NCBI RefSeq assembly: GCF_000319385.1 | Contig: NC_019566.1 | Location: 289,015-353,014 of the forward strand | Direction: 5' to 3' | DNA: 64,000 nucleotides | DNA from: Candidatus Endolissoclinum faulkneri L2 | Lineage (GTDB): Bacteria > Pseudomonadota > Alphaproteobacteria > Thalassobaculales > Thalassobaculaceae | Shown here: one piece after another, positions 20,824 to 31,135 of the stretch | How the letters are laid out: each line of letters begins with the position of its first letter | Position numbering within the stretch: position 1 is the first letter of the stretch | Made by a program: the position numbers and the translations under genes | Notes under the pieces: generated by a model | Told to the model about the DNA's origin: nothing | Databases searched by the model: none | What the model saw: only the letters and a program-made list of their open reading frames with translations

Positions 20824-21765
20824 TTAGCCTAATGTAATAGCCAAGAATATCAACATACCTGCGTTTCTATTTGCTAAAAAAGTCTGCAAACATATAAGAG
20901 GATTGTCGAGATCTACATCCCATATCTGGTATGCAAAATTAATACCAGATAAAAAAACTCCGATATAAGCTATTGGTCCTAAACCAGCGTGCCAAACACT
21001 AGCAATAAGCAAAAATACTGTAAGAGCATAAAATATACCGAGCACTGGTTTGGCTCCTTCCTCATCCAAAAGCAAAGCCAAAGAGCGAACGCCAGCTATA
21101 CGATCTTCTTTCTTATCTTGATAAGCGTAAATTGTGTCATAACCTAGTGTCCAAAAGAACCCCGCTGCATAAGCTAACAAAGCGGCTGGCGAGATAGTTT
21201 CCTTCACTGCCACAAAACCAAGCAGGGTGCCCCAATTAAAGGTTAAGCCAAGCACTGCTTGTGGCCAATAAGTTAATCGCTTAGCTCCTGGATAAAAAAT
21301 AACTAATGGCAACACTGATGATCCTAATACCCAAGAAGTTGGATTAAGTTGTAACAAAATAACAAGACCAACAGATAACTGAGCAGCCAGAAAAATTATA
21401 GCGCCAAAAGTCATTACCGCACCGCTAGCCAAAGGTCTATTTGCGGTGCGTGCGACCTGTGAATCGATTTTACGATCCCAAAGATCGTTCAACGTACAAC
21501 CAGCTCCTCGCATTACAAATGCACCAATTGCAAATAGTAATACGATTTGCAATATATCCAGCAAAGGTGCTACCGAGAAAGGTGCCCCCATTTCCTGCCA
21601 GGCTAAAGCTATGCCCCACAAACAAGGCAAATAAAGTAGCCAGGTACCGATAGGTCGATCAATTCGGGCTAATCTTGCATAGGCTCTCCAGGAGCATGGC
21701 AGCCAACGATCAACCCAATTATCTTGAGGAATATCACTTGCGTTGGATAAAATTTTTTTATTCAT
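20824..21765 (-). CDS. ubiA: 4-hydroxybenzoate polyprenyltransferase
   Basis: UbiA attaches the polyprenyl tail to 4-hydroxybenzoate in ubiquinone synthesis and sits in the inner membrane. The 313-residue product has several hydrophobic segments and both Mg-prenyl-diphosphate motifs: NDLWDRKID (N93 to D101) followed by ARTANRPLASG, and the second, DTIYAYQDKKED. RPIGTWLLYLPCLWG near the N-terminus is also typical. No strong ribosome binding site is seen before the ATG at 21765. With ETF-QO and SCO1 nearby it supports a working ubiquinone-based aerobic chain. Confidence 0.95.
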   Translation of the reverse strand: MNKKILSNASDIPQDNWVDRWLPCSWRAYARLARIDRPIGTWLLYLPCLWGIALAWQEMGAPFSVAPLLDILQIVLLFAIGAFVMRGAGCTLNDLWDRKIDSQVARTANRPLASGAVMTFGAIIFLAAQLSVGLVILLQLNPTSWVLGSSVLPLVIFYPGAKRLTYWPQAVLGLTFNWGTLLGFVAVKETISPAALLAYAAGFFWTLGYDTIYAYQDKKEDRIAGVRSLALLLDEEGAKPVLGIFYALTVFLLIASVWHAGLGPIAYIGVFLSGINFAYQIWDVDLDNPLICLQTFLANRNAGMLIFLAITLG

Positions 21766-22112
21766 AGATAAAGGATTAATTTCTTTTAAGCGAAATTAAA
21801 CTATTTACCCAATTAAGTTTAACCTTAGCAAAATTAAGTCCTTCAAAGGAAGTGCTTAAAAAATACTCCTGATAAACATTATGGCCAATAGTTAATTTTT
21901 TTCAGTATGTCATGTTTAATTTCAACATAAATTTTATGCATTGCATGGAAAAGCAAAAACTATTTTTGTCAATTTGACAGCAAGCAATCGTGCTATAAAG
22001 TTTATATTTTTGAAAAATTTCCTTTTCAAATTTATCTATTGTAAAGGTAAATTACTGTATTATTTAAATAACTAATCCATCCTAAATTTTTCTAGAATTA
22101 TAATAAATTAGG
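21766..22112. other. Interval between the SCO1 gene and ubiA
   Basis: Nothing recognised beyond short chance inverted repeats. Confidence 0.5.
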
Positions 22113-22700
22113 TCATTTATCGATATATTTTCTTAAAGTTTCCGCCATCATATCTGGATTAGTTCCGTGATTAAAATAAGTAACATAATTGCTGTTTGGA
22201 TCAAGCAAATAAGTCATAGATGAGTGATCTATGAGATAGTCTGAACCAGCTTTATTATCGTTTTTGTTATAGTATACTCGGAAATCCTTGGCCACCTTAG
22301 CGATTTGTTCCGGCGTTCCGGTCAACATTGCAAATCTAGGATGAAAATAATCGTGATAACTAGCTAATTGTTTAACATTATCGCGTTGCGGATCGATTGT
22401 AATAAAAATTGGTGTTATTTTATTACTTAATGGACCAAGCTTGTTAAGCGCTTTCGTAATTACCATTAGATTAGTTGGACAAATATCCGGACAGAAAGTA
22501 TAACCGAACAATACTATCTGCCAAGTACCTTTATAGCTATTTTCCGACACTTGTTTGCCAGTATGATCAATTAATTTTAGATTCCCACCTATTTTAATCT
22601 GGCCATCTTTTGCTTGCCAGATATGATATCCCGCTGTAATAGTTCCTATTAGTGTACTGGCGATTAAAGTGATAATAAAAAATAAAACCCTGTAGGACAT
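22113..22700 (-). CDS. SCO1/SenC copper chaperone for cytochrome c oxidase
   Basis: SCO proteins deliver copper to the CuA site of cytochrome c oxidase and face the periplasm. The 195-residue product begins with a membrane anchor (about residues 5-22, VLFFIITLIASTLIG). The thioredoxin-like domain has the copper-binding FCPDICPTNL (C69, C73) and the distal His in LIDHSSMTYLLDP. FITIDPQRD is also a family feature. GGAAAGG stands about ten bases before the ATG. It implies that an aa3-type oxidase is encoded elsewhere in the genome. Confidence 0.94.
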   Translation of the reverse strand: MSYRVLFFIITLIASTLIGTITAGYHIWQAKDGQIKIGGNLKLIDHTGKQVSENSYKGTWQIVLFGYTFCPDICPTNLMVITKALNKLGPLSNKITPIFITIDPQRDNVKQLASYHDYFHPRFAMLTGTPEQIAKVAKDFRVYYNKNDNKAGSDYLIDHSSMTYLLDPNSNYVTYFNHGTNPDMMAETLRKYIDK

Positions 22701-23606
22701 TGGTTAACCTTTCCACTACTATAGAACAACTACGTAGTAAAAAATATTATCTGTAATGTTACAGTAAGGGCGGAACAAAGCTTGGTAAAAGCTAACATAT
22801 TTCGATGATTTGCTAGCATTTATTATCTTTAAATTTGGCTAACATAGTGGTTGTACTCTATTCTAAAAGCAGACGATAAACTTTATTTTTACTCAGCGAT
22901 AAAATAATTGATTGCCATCTGCATTTATTATCTACGCAATTTAAAAAATAGTTTTACATCCGTTATTATTTTATAATTTAGCAAAACTTTTAACTTAATA
23001 CTGATTTTTGATCACCTTATAGCGTGTTAGTAACTTTATAAGTTTTTTGCTTTAAGAGAATTACAGTTAACTCTGGCTAGATATAATCTATCTAGCAACC
23101 AGCCTTCACTTTGGAATATTACTTATTTATTCTATAAAATTACTACCTGCCGCAAAGTAATCTTTATCAAAAAAAACTTAAAATAATTTGATGTTTAGTA
23201 TATTGAATTAAATATTATTTTATTAGTAAAGTCATCTTAAAAATTTACTAATCGTAACGTAGATATCGATTAATTGAATCTTTTGCTCTGAAGACAGCAC
23301 TTTGCTAAAAAGATTAATAATTAATGCCATTAAGGCGGTGTATACCACGGTAAGTCTATATTTTAATTTTAAAATATGCTTAAACGCTATTATCCTCCGT
23401 AAGGACTAGATGATAAAGCATTTATAAAAAATTTTTTGTTTAAAAAATCCTCATCTATAAGAAGGACAGTTGAGCTGATTTGTTATTAAGCTTATCTACC
23501 TTGTAGATTGAACAAAAATTTACAAATAATTCCATGTTAGAAATTTTGCTAAGTTACGCAGGATAATGACTGTATAAAGCTTGGGTTTTTAATACAATTA
23601 ACGAGG
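22701..23606. other. Interval between the SCO1 gene and tRNA-Ile
   Basis: No gene found. One fairly stable hairpin lies at 23076-23096 (8-bp arms, 5-nt loop), without a T-run. Confidence 0.5.
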
Positions 23607-23682
23607 GGGCCCGTAGTTCAGTGGTCAGAACGCGCCGCTCATAACGGTGTTGTCACAGGTTCGAATCCTGTCGGGCCCACCA
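23607..23682 (+). tRNA. tRNA with anticodon CAT, probably tRNA-Ile2
   Basis: Cloverleaf: acceptor GGGCCCG/CGGGCCC, discriminator A (23679), then encoded CCA (23680-23682). D-arm GTTC...GAAC, anticodon stem CGCCG/CGGTG around CTCATAA, T-arm ACAGG/CCTGT. The body resembles alphaproteobacterial tRNA-Ile2, whose CAT anticodon is changed by TilS to read ATA, more than elongator or initiator tRNA-Met. Met cannot be excluded without comparison. It is the only one of the four tRNAs here with an encoded CCA. Confidence 0.85.
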
Positions 23683-24036
23683 CTTTAATAAGTTTTAAAC
23701 TAACTGAACTAAATGATTCAGTAAGACTGAATGTTGATTACTATAGAACAATTTTGAGCTTAAAAATTATTTGTTTGATATGAGCAAATCAAACTTAAAC
23801 GCTACTACGAAATTATTGTGCATCATCTTAAATACTGGGGCAGTATTTACACGTGAGTCTTTATATTTGTAGATCCGTAAAAAGCCTATTTAATTAAGAG
23901 TTAAGCGGATTAATAATATATTTTAATTACTTAACTCAAATTAATGAAGCACTAAAATTAATTATTGCTTAATAGAATAATTAATGCTGCTATCTAATAA
24001 TTGTTAACTAATTATATTTATATTTTTTTATTGAGG

Positions 24037-24058
24037 GTATTATTTATATAAATAATAC
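24037..24058. repeat. Perfect 22-bp palindrome
   Basis: The halves 24037-24047 and 24048-24058 are exact reverse complements with no spacer; four T follow on the plus strand. It is about 355 bp after tRNA-Ile. Confidence 0.6.
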
Positions 24059-24216
24059 TTTTATCATTGTTTAGAATAATCGTAAGACTCAACTATATTA
24101 AGAATACTTCAGGTAGTATAATTGATCATAGAGTAACGATGACTATTATAAAATCAACGTCGAATAGCAAACATTTCGTTTCACTATAAAAATCAACTAT
24201 TCATCTCCTAAAGCAA

Positions 24217-24269
24217 GATCATCCAAACATAATGGAATCTGTAACAAGTTAAATTATGTTTGGATGATC
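24217..24269. repeat. Perfect 17-bp inverted repeat with 19-nt loop
   Basis: Arms 24217-24233 and 24253-24269 match at all 17 positions. The stem has more G/C than its surroundings. It lies in the gap between two plus-strand tRNA genes. Confidence 0.85.
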
Positions 24270-26162
24270 AATTGTCGGCATTTTTTATTAAATTTTATGT
24301 TTTTTATTAATAGACCTTCAAAAGTTGTTATCCAAATTCCCCTAGGGCTACTGAAATAATTTATTAAGCATTGTTTTTATAAAACTTCTTTCAAAAATGA
24401 ATTTATTGTTAGTACCTCAAAGGTCATCATATTTATATAAATGATAATAATATTATTATCTAACTAATAGGTGATAGTATTCCAGTTAATTTACGAACAA
24501 GTGATTATCATGCTATTTAATTGCTCGGTCAATGCCCGTATTAAAATTAATAAGTTCTTTAATATTGTTAAACGATACTTAAGAATAATAATAGATGAGT
24601 ATCATTTTTAATTAACAACTTATTTAATTCAAGCTAAAGTATACGAGCTGCAAATAATAAATTGCTCAGTTGTTTATGCTAGGCTATAAAAAAATCATCT
24701 TTCACGCCACCACTGAATAATTAAGCTTGCAACTAATTATTTTATATTTGATTGGCGGCTCAATACAATACTATTTTTACTTATCGTTTTTTAATAAAAT
24801 TTTTTGTTATTCCTTTCTCAAAGAATATTAGCTTATGTTATCGCTGCAAAGTTTTCTTAATCTTTAAGATTATTGCGCTGTGCAAAATTACTGCTAGTTT
24901 TTTAGCAGATAAACTGAATAAAATTTACAATATTTGCTTTAAACGTTAGGTTCATGAAGCTAATGTTTAAAGATTAAAACAGATTAATATTTACTGATAA
25001 CAGAAAATATTAATGACAGCAGGTAAATAAAAAAATTTTACTGTAATTGCCTAGCAATAATATGATTAGAATAAATTAACTTGATTAATTACGGCAATAA
25101 TTTTATTATGAGTAATTGTATAATGTAGTTATTAAACAATTACTTAAGGATAAAATAGCATTTATTAAATTGTACGTATTATAAATATTCACTTGAATAA
25201 TATAGAATTTTAAAAATTTGCTGATAGGTTCTATCGAGAACTTTCAAATCAGCATTAATGAGAAAAATGTATTTTAAAAAAACCATAATTGTTATAATTT
25301 GTGTGACGTTTGGTCTTGGTCGGTTGCTATTTATGATAATCAGTTAATTAGGTCTTGTTGAATAAAATACGTTGTTATTTTATATGATGATTAGATAACA
25401 TTCATCCTTTTTAAATCCTTACAAAGAATATAAATTTATTTCTTTATTAACGAAGATAAGTTGATCTCATTGTTAATTAAAGAAACTAATTGTTTAGCTA
25501 AAGAGGGTACTTAGAGCTATGCCTAGAAAATTTACTTCTCTTTAAACTATACTCAATGTATTGTATTACTAATACATACAGAAATAACAGAACAACATTA
25601 TTTTCAGATTTTAAGCTAGAGCCTGAGATGGAAAATATTAAGAATGTATATTATTAATTATTTTGTATTGCAAGTTATTGTTAACTATATTAGTTTATAT
25701 TTTTATAATAAATAATAACTGATTATTGATATGATTAAATATATTGTTTTAAGCTAATGTTTTATTAAATAGGCTATAAACTAGTTTATAAAATAATAAT
25801 ATTAGTTATGTTATAACTTGACTAATTATGAAGCGAAATTGCAATGAAATTACTACTATTCTCCATTTTGATTGCTTTGTTTGTTAGAACTAGCCTTATG
25901 AATAATAGATAGTAAAAACTAAGTATGCAATAGGATTGTTAATAATTATGGGTTTTGGCGTTATGGAATAAAATCTATCATCGTACATCTTTGTGAGCCA
26001 AGGTCACAAAATTATGCAGTTATATTTACAATGCCCAACAACGATACTCAATTTATAAGGTAAAATTTAAATATTTATCATTTGATATTCTACAATTGAT
26101 AAACGGTGTTTTGTCAAAAAAAAACAATATCCTTTAGTTGTTCTAGTAATCTTATTTAATGC

Positions 26163-26235
26163 GCCGGCATAGCTCAGCTGGCAGAGCATCTGATTTGTAA
26201 TCAGAGGGTCGCGGGTTCAATTCCTGCTGTCGGCA
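26163..26235 (+). tRNA. tRNA-Thr (anticodon TGT)
   Basis: 73-nt cloverleaf: acceptor GCCGGCA/TGTCGGC (one G-T pair), discriminator A, D-arm GCTC...GAGC, anticodon stem TCTGA/TCAGA around TTTGTAA (anticodon TGT), T-loop TTCAATT. The following bases read TCA, so CCA is not encoded. Together with the GGT tRNA at 2139 it covers most Thr codons. Confidence 0.94.
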
Positions 26236-27539
26236 TCAAAATGATAATATGTACTTTCGTAATCGAAATATTTATATCGATATAAATAAATTATGCTGCA
26301 TAAACAATTGTGTGTTGTATTTATCGTTAATGGCTCTGCGATGAAATATCAATTTACTAGTATGTTATTATCCTAGAGGAAGATAAACAAAATACTTCTG
26401 CACGAGCAAGTGATTTGCTATAAACAACGTGCTTGTTTTCAGATTATGTTTGCTCTGATTAAACTGATTAGGCTAACTATTTTATTCAAGAAAAACGTTA
26501 AGTTAATTTATGCTACAATATTTAACTCATCTTTAATAAACGAGTATTTGCTATTAAGTTTCTGATCTCAGAAAGCAATAAATTGATTGCCTGCTCTGTT
26601 ATAAGTTAGACAACAAAATTGTATTTTGAATACTGACTATGCTTATTAAGCATAAATAAAACGATTGTAAATTTATTTGAACAATCTACAAGGTGCTTTC
26701 AGTGTTTTAAATAAAAAATTTATAAGATTAATCAAAATAACTAGTTCTAGGTTAAGAAAATTTTATTGATTGGAATTAATTAGTTAGAGTTTTTTGATTT
26801 TATGGAAGATTTAGAATTATTTATTTATCGATTAAGTAAGCTGTGTGATGTTTAATATGTTTACGCTATTTAATTGGTCTAGTGAACATGGTTAAAAATT
26901 TATATGAAAATTATATTAGTTTCATAAACAGCTTATCATTAAGCTAATAGATAATTATTTTTTTTTTTGAACATAAAAGTTTATATATTAAGATTTATTA
27001 GTGAAATAATTGAGTAATTTTTTTTGTTTTTCGAGACGTTATTGAATACAATAAAATATTTTCTTATCTGTAGATTAGGAATTGTTAAACAACTTATAGT
27101 TAACATTTGAGGTTTTATCTAAAGTTTTAGTTTTATTGTAAAATTCTTAAGGGCTAAAAGCAATGCAATAATTAAAATTAGTGATTTTATAAACTATTAA
27201 GTTTAAGATATCTCATTAGAATCTTATTAAAATTTTTTATTGATTAATTGTGTTATGGTATTTTTATTGTTATAGGTGATAAATATTTAAATTCAGGCAT
27301 TATTTACTTGGAAATTTTATATGCGTGCCTCTATACTTTTGCGGATAGGATTTTCGTAATTCAGTAAAACTATTGCTATGGCATGATTTTATATACTGTA
27401 ATGACTGTTTATGAGCAATTTGAAATCTTTTAAATTTACAGTTCATAGTTAGCGCGTTTAATTTAAATAATGTTGCATAAATTAAGCTTCCTTCTTAGAG
27501 GAGGGGCTGTACTTGTGATATCCACTAAGGAGTTATGGA
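26236..27539. other. 1.3-kb interval before the rpsF operon
   Basis: No gene seen. The promoter and leader of the ribosomal operon must lie in its last part; I could not assign a promoter with confidence. Confidence 0.5.
26269..26288. terminator. 20-bp palindrome just after tRNA-Thr(TGT)
   Basis: The two 10-base halves are exact reverse complements around a central CG. It begins 33 bp after the tRNA 3' end. Position suggests a 3' end structure; no T-run follows. Confidence 0.35.
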
Positions 27540-27926
27540 TTGACGTACTATGAAAGCGTTTTTATCGCACGTCAGGATGTTTCATCCGCCCACGTGGAAC
27601 ATCTGACAAATCAGTTCGCTGAAGTGGTGGTTGCTTTAGGTGGAAAAATTAAGAAGCGTGAGTATTGGGGTTTACGCACTCTTGCTTATAAAGTGAATAA
27701 AAATCGGAAAGGGCATTATGTGCTTTTTAATTTAGATGCATCTTTCAAAGCAGTGAATGAGATGGAGCGTTTGATGCGTTTGAATGAGGACGTGTTACGC
27801 TATATGACCATCAAAATTAAACGTCTTGAAGAAAATCCTTCTATTATGATGTGTGCTAAATCTAATCGTGATCGTAGTCGTGGAGAGCGCCGCGAACGTG
27901 AATACTTCAGCAAAAGAGATACATAA
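27540..27926 (+). CDS. rpsF: 30S ribosomal protein S6
   Basis: S6 binds 16S rRNA with S18 in the platform of the small subunit. The 128-residue product matches alphaproteobacterial S6: [58 protein letters not shown], then a basic tail rich in Arg. The start is a TTG at 27540, placed 7 bases after a strong ribosome binding site AAGGAG (27527-27532). An ATG at 27535 lies between them but reads ATG-GAT-TGA in another frame, so it cannot start S6. First gene of the operon with rpsR (TAATG overlap), the DUF2232 gene and rplI. Confidence 0.95.
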   Translation: MTYYESVFIARQDVSSAHVEHLTNQFAEVVVALGGKIKKREYWGLRTLAYKVNKNRKGHYVLFNLDASFKAVNEMERLMRLNEDVLRYMTIKIKRLEENPSIMMCAKSNRDRSRGERREREYFSKRDT

Positions 27927-28180
27927 TGAGCCAATTACAGATTGTTCGTGCCGCTGTTCGTAGACCTTTCATGCGGCGGAGGAAGTCCTGTCCATTATCT
28001 GGGAATAATGCACCAGATATTGATTACAAGGACGTTAAGCTACTCTCTCGTTTTATTTCCGAGCGAGGTAAAATTGTGCCAAGCAGAATTACCGCTATAT
28101 CTGCTAAAAAACAGCGTGAGTTAGCCTGTGCTGTTAAGCGCGCTCGTAACATAGCGCTTTTGCCCTTCGTGATAAGTTAG
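27926..28180 (+). CDS. rpsR: 30S ribosomal protein S18
   Basis: S18 pairs with S6 on the small subunit. The 84-residue product contains [54 protein letters not shown] and [11 protein letters not shown], the core of the family. Its ATG shares the last base of the rpsF stop codon (TAATG), so the two are translationally coupled, which suits proteins that bind as a pair. Confidence 0.96.
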   Translation: MSQLQIVRAAVRRPFMRRRKSCPLSGNNAPDIDYKDVKLLSRFISERGKIVPSRITAISAKKQRELACAVKRARNIALLPFVIS

Positions 28181-28238
28181 GGAATTAGATTGATATCTAA
28201 CGGCATTATGGAAAGCTCCGATACAACGGTAGCCATTG

Positions 28239-29165
28239 ATGAATTATGATTGGCTAACAGTTGGAATAGCAGCAACGTCCAGCGCTCTGATGGCTGTTGC
28301 TGTTAATCCTTCACCTTTTTTTGCTGTTCTTCAGTTGTCTCTAACCTCTTTGCCAATTTTTTTGGTAGGGCTAACATATGGGTCATTTCTGGGAATAACG
28401 ACAGCTGTTTCTGCTTTTGTTGCATTAGTACTTTCCTTAGGTGCAGAGTCCGCAGTGTATCATGCGATATTAACTGGCGTTCCAACTGCTTTAATGATTT
28501 GGCAGGCAGAGCGAAGCTCTAGCCATCCAATGGTTTTACTGTTTACGCTGATTGCTTATGCCTGCGGAATGATAGCGCTAGCTGCTGTATATTTATCAGA
28601 TAATCCTCAAGGCATGCAAGGGGTAATCGCGAACGAATTGCAGCAAGTATACGAAAAAATTTTGCTTTATGCTAATAAAGCTGGGAAATTACCGGTTACC
28701 ACAAACGAGCTACACGATATGCTTTCTTCATTAGCTAGTTTACTTCCAGCTTTCGCCGCCTATGGTTGGGTGATGGCAACAATAGTTAGTGCTATTCTAG
28801 CACAGTTTGCTTTGCGCCGATTTGGAAAATCGAGTTTTTCTACACCTGACATCGCCGATTTGCGCAGTCCGCGTTGGATTACTTTTGTACTTTTAGTGGT
28901 GTTAGCCTTCGCTTATCTACCTTATGGTGTTGGTTTTGCTGCTAAAAATATGGTTCTAGTTGTATTAATGATTTTTCTATTCACTGGACTAGGTGTCATA
29001 CACGCTTTTGCACGATCTAGCACTAATGGTAGATTTTGGCTTGGTAGCACTTATGCTTTACTAATAATTTTTAATTGGGTGGTGGCAGCTATGATTGTTT
29101 TGATAGGTGCTTTGGATGTGATTTTTGATTTTCGCCGGTATACTAGGTCTCCTACGCGGGAATAA
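28239..29165 (+). CDS. DUF2232 multi-pass membrane protein
   Basis: The family has no firm function; in alphaproteobacteria it sits between rpsR and rplI, as here. The 308-residue product is strongly hydrophobic, with about seven or eight predicted membrane segments by eye (for example near residues 5-45, 50-70, 100-118, 160-195, 213-232, 237-258 and 265-295). A short soluble loop around 118-150 separates two halves. I chose ATG 28239 over the TTG directly before it. Its survival in such a reduced genome suggests a needed role, but what it does cannot be read from the sequence. Confidence 0.85.
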   Translation: MNYDWLTVGIAATSSALMAVAVNPSPFFAVLQLSLTSLPIFLVGLTYGSFLGITTAVSAFVALVLSLGAESAVYHAILTGVPTALMIWQAERSSSHPMVLLFTLIAYACGMIALAAVYLSDNPQGMQGVIANELQQVYEKILLYANKAGKLPVTTNELHDMLSSLASLLPAFAAYGWVMATIVSAILAQFALRRFGKSSFSTPDIADLRSPRWITFVLLVVLAFAYLPYGVGFAAKNMVLVVLMIFLFTGLGVIHAFARSSTNGRFWLGSTYALLIIFNWVVAAMIVLIGALDVIFDFRRYTRSPTRE

Positions 29166-29265
29166 ATCTAAAGAGGGGTAATAAGCTATTGACTTTATAA
29201 GGCTATGGCTGAGTTAACAAATTAACCTGGAGGCGCGTAAGCAATCAAGATAAGGAATTGAGAGT

Positions 29266-29754
29266 ATGGAAGTCATTTTGCTGGAAAAAATTGATAGTCT
29301 TGGTCAAATGGGCGATGTAGTATCAGTTAAAAATGGATATGCGCGTAACTACCTAATGCCACAAAAAAAGGCTTTACGTGCCGATCATTGGAATGTCAAG
29401 CTTTTTGAAGAACGTCGTGCTCAGCTTGAGGCTGATAACCGTGAGCGTAAAGCTAAGGCCGAGGAAATTTCACTAATCTTGAAAGATATGGTTTTTGTTT
29501 TAGTTCGTGCAGCCAGTGATACTGGTCATCTTTACGGCTCAGTTTCAGCTCGTGATATTTCTGATGCAATTACTGATGCTGGTATCAAAATCAATCGTAA
29601 TCAGGTCAAATTGGATAAAGCGTTGAAGGAACTTGGGGTAGAGCTAGTACGAATTAATTTACATCCGGAAGTGAGAGTTAATGTAACTGTGAATATTGCC
29701 CGTTCTCGTGATGAGGCCGTTATCCAACTGCAGGTACATAAAGCAAAACTATAG
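29266..29754 (+). CDS. rplI: 50S ribosomal protein L9
   Basis: L9 is a two-domain protein joined by a long helix and binds 23S rRNA near the L1 stalk. The product starts MEVILLEKIDSLGQMGDVV, followed by NGYARNYLMPQKKAL, the L9 signature region, and by the C-terminal domain (LYGSVSARDISDAI, LHPEVRVNVTVNIARS). It is 162 residues long; alphaproteobacterial L9 commonly has an extra acidic tail to about 190, which is missing here. AAGGA precedes the ATG. The last codons and the stop lie inside a perfect 30-bp palindrome (29737-29766). Confidence 0.95.
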   Translation: MEVILLEKIDSLGQMGDVVSVKNGYARNYLMPQKKALRADHWNVKLFEERRAQLEADNRERKAKAEEISLILKDMVFVLVRAASDTGHLYGSVSARDISDAITDAGIKINRNQVKLDKALKELGVELVRINLHPEVRVNVTVNIARSRDEAVIQLQVHKAKL

Positions 29755-29766
29755 TTTTGCTTTATG
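29737..29766. terminator. Perfect 30-bp palindrome over the rplI stop codon
   Basis: Halves 29737-29751 and 29752-29766 are exact reverse complements with no spacer; the rplI stop codon ends at 29754, inside it. As RNA it would form a long hairpin at the 3' end of the ribosomal operon. There is no T-run after it, so it may protect the mRNA end rather than terminate. Confidence 0.6.
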
Positions 29767-30349
29767 ATTAGTAAAAATTAAATTTAATTAACTAATTAAT
29801 AGTTTATTTTTATACGAAGGATTCTATAAATCTTAGCTACTATACTATTTCAGTCAAAACTAACAATTGAATTAATTTATTGGTTGCTCTGAGGAATTTT
29901 GCAGCGGTGGTATTTTGTGCACGGATTATGACCATCAATATCTAATAGTTATTATTATTGCTTATTAACTTCTGCTATTCGTATTGTTACACGAATAAGT
30001 TTTATAGACAGTTATGTTAAAATTTATTCTTAGATGTGCAGTCGATTGATGTATTGTGCATTTATTGAATAAATCGTTTGCAAGATAAATAAATTATAAA
30101 TCATAGCCTGTACTATTAGTAAAGTGATTAAATAGTTTGCTGTTAACGGCTAAGTTTTAGCAAACTATTTCTAATAATGATTTAAATTATCCATTAATTT
30201 TTAAATTAATTTAATGATACAGCGTATCAGGTTACTTGCTATTATTTTAATTAAAAAATAGTGTCGTGATAACAAATAAAGCCATGAAGCAAACCAAGAT
30301 ATATTAATGCTATTGATAATAGCTAAATGGCCTTACTCTTTAGCTATTA
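29755..30349. other. Convergent gap between rplI and hisN
   Basis: No gene. Bounded by two hairpins that each reach into a stop codon (29737 and 30312), with a third at 30130. Confidence 0.6.
30130..30170. repeat. Perfect 12-bp inverted repeat between rplI and hisN
   Basis: Arms 30130-30141 and 30159-30170 match exactly with a 17-nt loop, in the convergent gap. Confidence 0.6.
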
Positions 30350-30354
30350 TCAAT
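30312..30354. terminator. Perfect 16-bp hairpin over the hisN stop codon
   Basis: Arms 30312-30327 and 30339-30354 match exactly with an 11-nt loop. The hisN stop codon (minus strand, 30350-30352) lies in one arm. No T-run follows on the minus strand. It mirrors the palindrome at the rplI stop on the other side of the same gap. Confidence 0.6.
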
Positions 30355-31135
30355 TTTTGTTGGAAAGGATATCAACCGCAGAAGCGTGTAAAGAATGATC
30401 ACGAGCGGCTATAATGTGTGTAGTAGAACCAAGTTTGACCGGAACGCCATTCCAATCGGTTAGCAAACCTCCAGCTCCAGTTACCACAGCGGATGGGGCA
30501 AGATAATCGTAATCTTTGAGATTTGACTCTACAACTAAATCAATAGTACCAAATGCTAACAAGCCAAAATTATGACAGTCTCCACTAAACAATGTAAGTT
30601 TACATTTTGCTTTCAATGTTGAAAAGATGCTAGCATCTAGGCAGTTAAACATATCTGGCGAAGTAACAGCTAAAATCGCCTGATCAAGTGTTTTGTGAGT
30701 CAACTCCATTAATTTATTCCCATTCATGGTAGTAGTAATTTCTGGACCACCAATCCATCGCTCGTTTAAGATTGGGCAATCAATTAACCCAAGTACTGGA
30801 TTACCAATATGCAATAGTCCGATCATAGTACCAAAGCTTGGTCGACCTGTAATAAATGCTTTTGTTCCGTCAATTGGGTCGAGCGACCATACATATTCAG
30901 CATTCAAATTCTTTGGAGCAAATTCCTCACTAGCGATACCATGATCAGGGAACTTATTCTCAATCATTGTCCTCATAATCTTTTCTATGCTGCGATCAGC
31001 TATGGTCACCGGAGTGTTATCGTATTTAATGTCAACAATATTTCGTGTGCGGAAATATTGCATAATGACAGGACGAGCTGCATTTGCTAAATCAATTGCA
31101 AAGTCTATTGCTGTTTTAAGTGTAAAATTTGCCAT
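30350..31135 (-). CDS. hisN: Inositol-monophosphatase-family protein, probable histidinol-phosphatase
   Basis: The 261-residue product belongs to the Mg-dependent, Li-sensitive IMPase family. The metal site is visible: EE in GIASEEF (70-71), WSLDPIDGTKAFITGRPSFG (D86, D89) and the final Asp in KDYDYLAPSAVVTGAGG. Sequence features (FITGRPSFGTMIGLL, APSAVVTGAGGLLTDW) resemble HisN, which dephosphorylates histidinol phosphate, the step before HisD. With hisG and hisD in the window this role is the best guess; inositol or other sugar phosphatase cannot be excluded. Its stop codon lies in a strong hairpin. Confidence 0.85.
   Translation of the reverse strand: MANFTLKTAIDFAIDLANAARPVIMQYFRTRNIVDIKYDNTPVTIADRSIEKIMRTMIENKFPDHGIASEEFAPKNLNAEYVWSLDPIDGTKAFITGRPSFGTMIGLLHIGNPVLGLIDCPILNERWIGGPEITTTMNGNKLMELTHKTLDQAILAVTSPDMFNCLDASIFSTLKAKCKLTLFSGDCHNFGLLAFGTIDLVVESNLKDYDYLAPSAVVTGAGGLLTDWNGVPVKLGSTTHIIAARDHSLHASAVDILSNKN

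Larger units (their letters stand above)
23683..26162. other. 2.5-kb gene-free interval between two tRNAs
   Basis: No gene supported. It holds the palindrome at 24037, the inverted repeat at 24217, a 10-bp hairpin at 23957-23985 and an 18-bp palindrome at 24443-24460. Confidence 0.6.

Noticed and set aside
24752-24949. 65-codon open frame in the tRNA desert
   Set aside because: Hydrophobic low-complexity product with no motif or ribosome site.
28303-28485. Open frames on the opposite strand of real genes
   Set aside because: They shadow conserved coding sequence (for example the DUF2232 gene, murA, fmt, gatA) and have no features of their own.
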